The notes under the pieces: generated by a model
What the model saw: only the letters and a program-made list of their open reading frames with translations
Told to the model about the DNA's origin: nothing
Databases searched by the model: none
Shown: piece after piece, positions 5,506-5,768 of the stretch
Layout: the number at the start of each line of letters is the position of its first letter
Numbering within the stretch: position 1 is the first letter of the stretch
Translations under genes and position numbers: made by a program
Origin: Proteobacteria bacterium UBA5122
GTDB lineage: Bacteria; Pseudomonadota; Gammaproteobacteria; Tenderiales; Tenderiaceae
Direction of reading: 5' to 3'
DNA: 5,768 nucleotides
NCBI GenBank assembly: GCA_002415485.1
Contig: DHYU01000028.1
Location: 1 to 5,768 of the forward strand

Positions 5506-5768
5506 ATGGCATTACATCCTATTGTTAACATTGCCGTCCGCGCCGCCCGCAGCGCCGGGGACGTCATCAACCGCGCCAGCCATCGTATGGACAACATCAA
5601 AGTGTCCAGCAAGAGTCAGAACGATTTCGTCAGCGAAGTCGATCTCAAGGCTGAGCAAGAGATCATCCAGACCATTCGCAAGGCCTACCCCGACCACGGC
5701 ATCCTCGCCGAAGAGAGTGGCCACAGCAGCGGCGATGAGTTTCAGTGGATCATCGATCCGCTCGACGG
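5506..5768 (+). CDS. suhB: SuhB, inositol-1-monophosphatase family (partial, C-terminus beyond right edge)
   Basis: Mg2+-dependent inositol monophosphatase family protein. In E. coli SuhB also joins the rRNA antitermination complex with NusA, NusB, NusE and NusG. I translated 87 codons from the ATG at 5506: it starts MALHPIVNIAVRAARSAGDVI and aligns with E. coli SuhB with only small gaps. Metal-binding residues seen are Glu69 in LAEESG and Asp84 and Asp87 in WIIDPLD. The segment SQNDFVSEVD matches the family's conserved NDFVTxVD stretch. About a third of an expected ~270 residues is present. AGGT stands 3 nt before the ATG, a modest ribosome binding site with short spacing. It is divergent from trmJ, and this order next to trmJ, cysE and iscR supports suhB over other family members such as CysQ. 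Confidence 0.94.
   Translation, partial: MALHPIVNIAVRAARSAGDVINRASHRMDNIKVSSKSQNDFVSEVDLKAEQEIIQTIRKAYPDHGILAEESGHSSGDEFQWIIDPLD

Noticed and set aside
5512..5724. 70-codon minus-strand open frame opposite suhB
   Set aside because: It lies wholly within the conserved 5' part of suhB and has no recognisable motif or ribosome binding site.

Overview
The window carries the front part of a housekeeping iron-sulfur cluster (isc) operon and its upstream neighbours, most likely from the chromosome of a gammaproteobacterium. The evidence is the gene order suhB (divergent) / trmJ / cysE / iscR / ... / iscS / iscU / iscA, which as I recall matches the Pseudomonas arrangement, together with very high similarity of IscR, IscS, IscU and IscA to the E. 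coli proteins. One difference is a second cysteine desulfurase gene between iscR and iscS. That layout suggests a lineage other than Pseudomonas or the enterics, perhaps an environmental or sulfur-metabolising gammaproteobacterium; this assignment is inference. I see no mobile elements, phage genes, CRISPR arrays, tRNAs or rRNAs.

Layout, right to left along the minus strand: trmJ (tRNA Cm32/Um32 methyltransferase, 5404-4667), cysE (serine O-acetyltransferase, 4572-3772), a 138-bp regulatory gap, iscR (3633-3130), a NifS/IscS-like cysteine desulfurase (3105-1972), iscS (1932-718), iscU (676-293) and iscA (from 284, running off the left edge). On the plus strand, suhB starts at 5506 and runs off the right edge. 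Gaps inside the isc operon are short (8 to 41 bp) and hold no visible terminator, so iscR through iscA reads as one transcript. No gene-free stretch exceeds 138 bp.

The genes form a connected sulfur and Fe-S pathway. CysE makes O-acetylserine for cysteine synthesis. The desulfurases take sulfur from cysteine as a persulfide. IscU is the scaffold where the cluster is built, IscA is an A-type carrier, and IscR is the [2Fe-2S] sensor that represses the operon when clusters are plentiful.

The most notable non-coding feature is the gap upstream of iscR. It holds two tandem sigma70-like promoters about 30 bp apart. Each has its -35 box inside a 25-bp segment resembling the E. coli IscR type 1 operator, at the same offset in both copies. 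The upstream operator matches 21 of 25 consensus positions and touches the cysE stop codon. I see no evidence of a wholly new system. The items most worth a second look are this duplicated promoter-operator module and the extra desulfurase.
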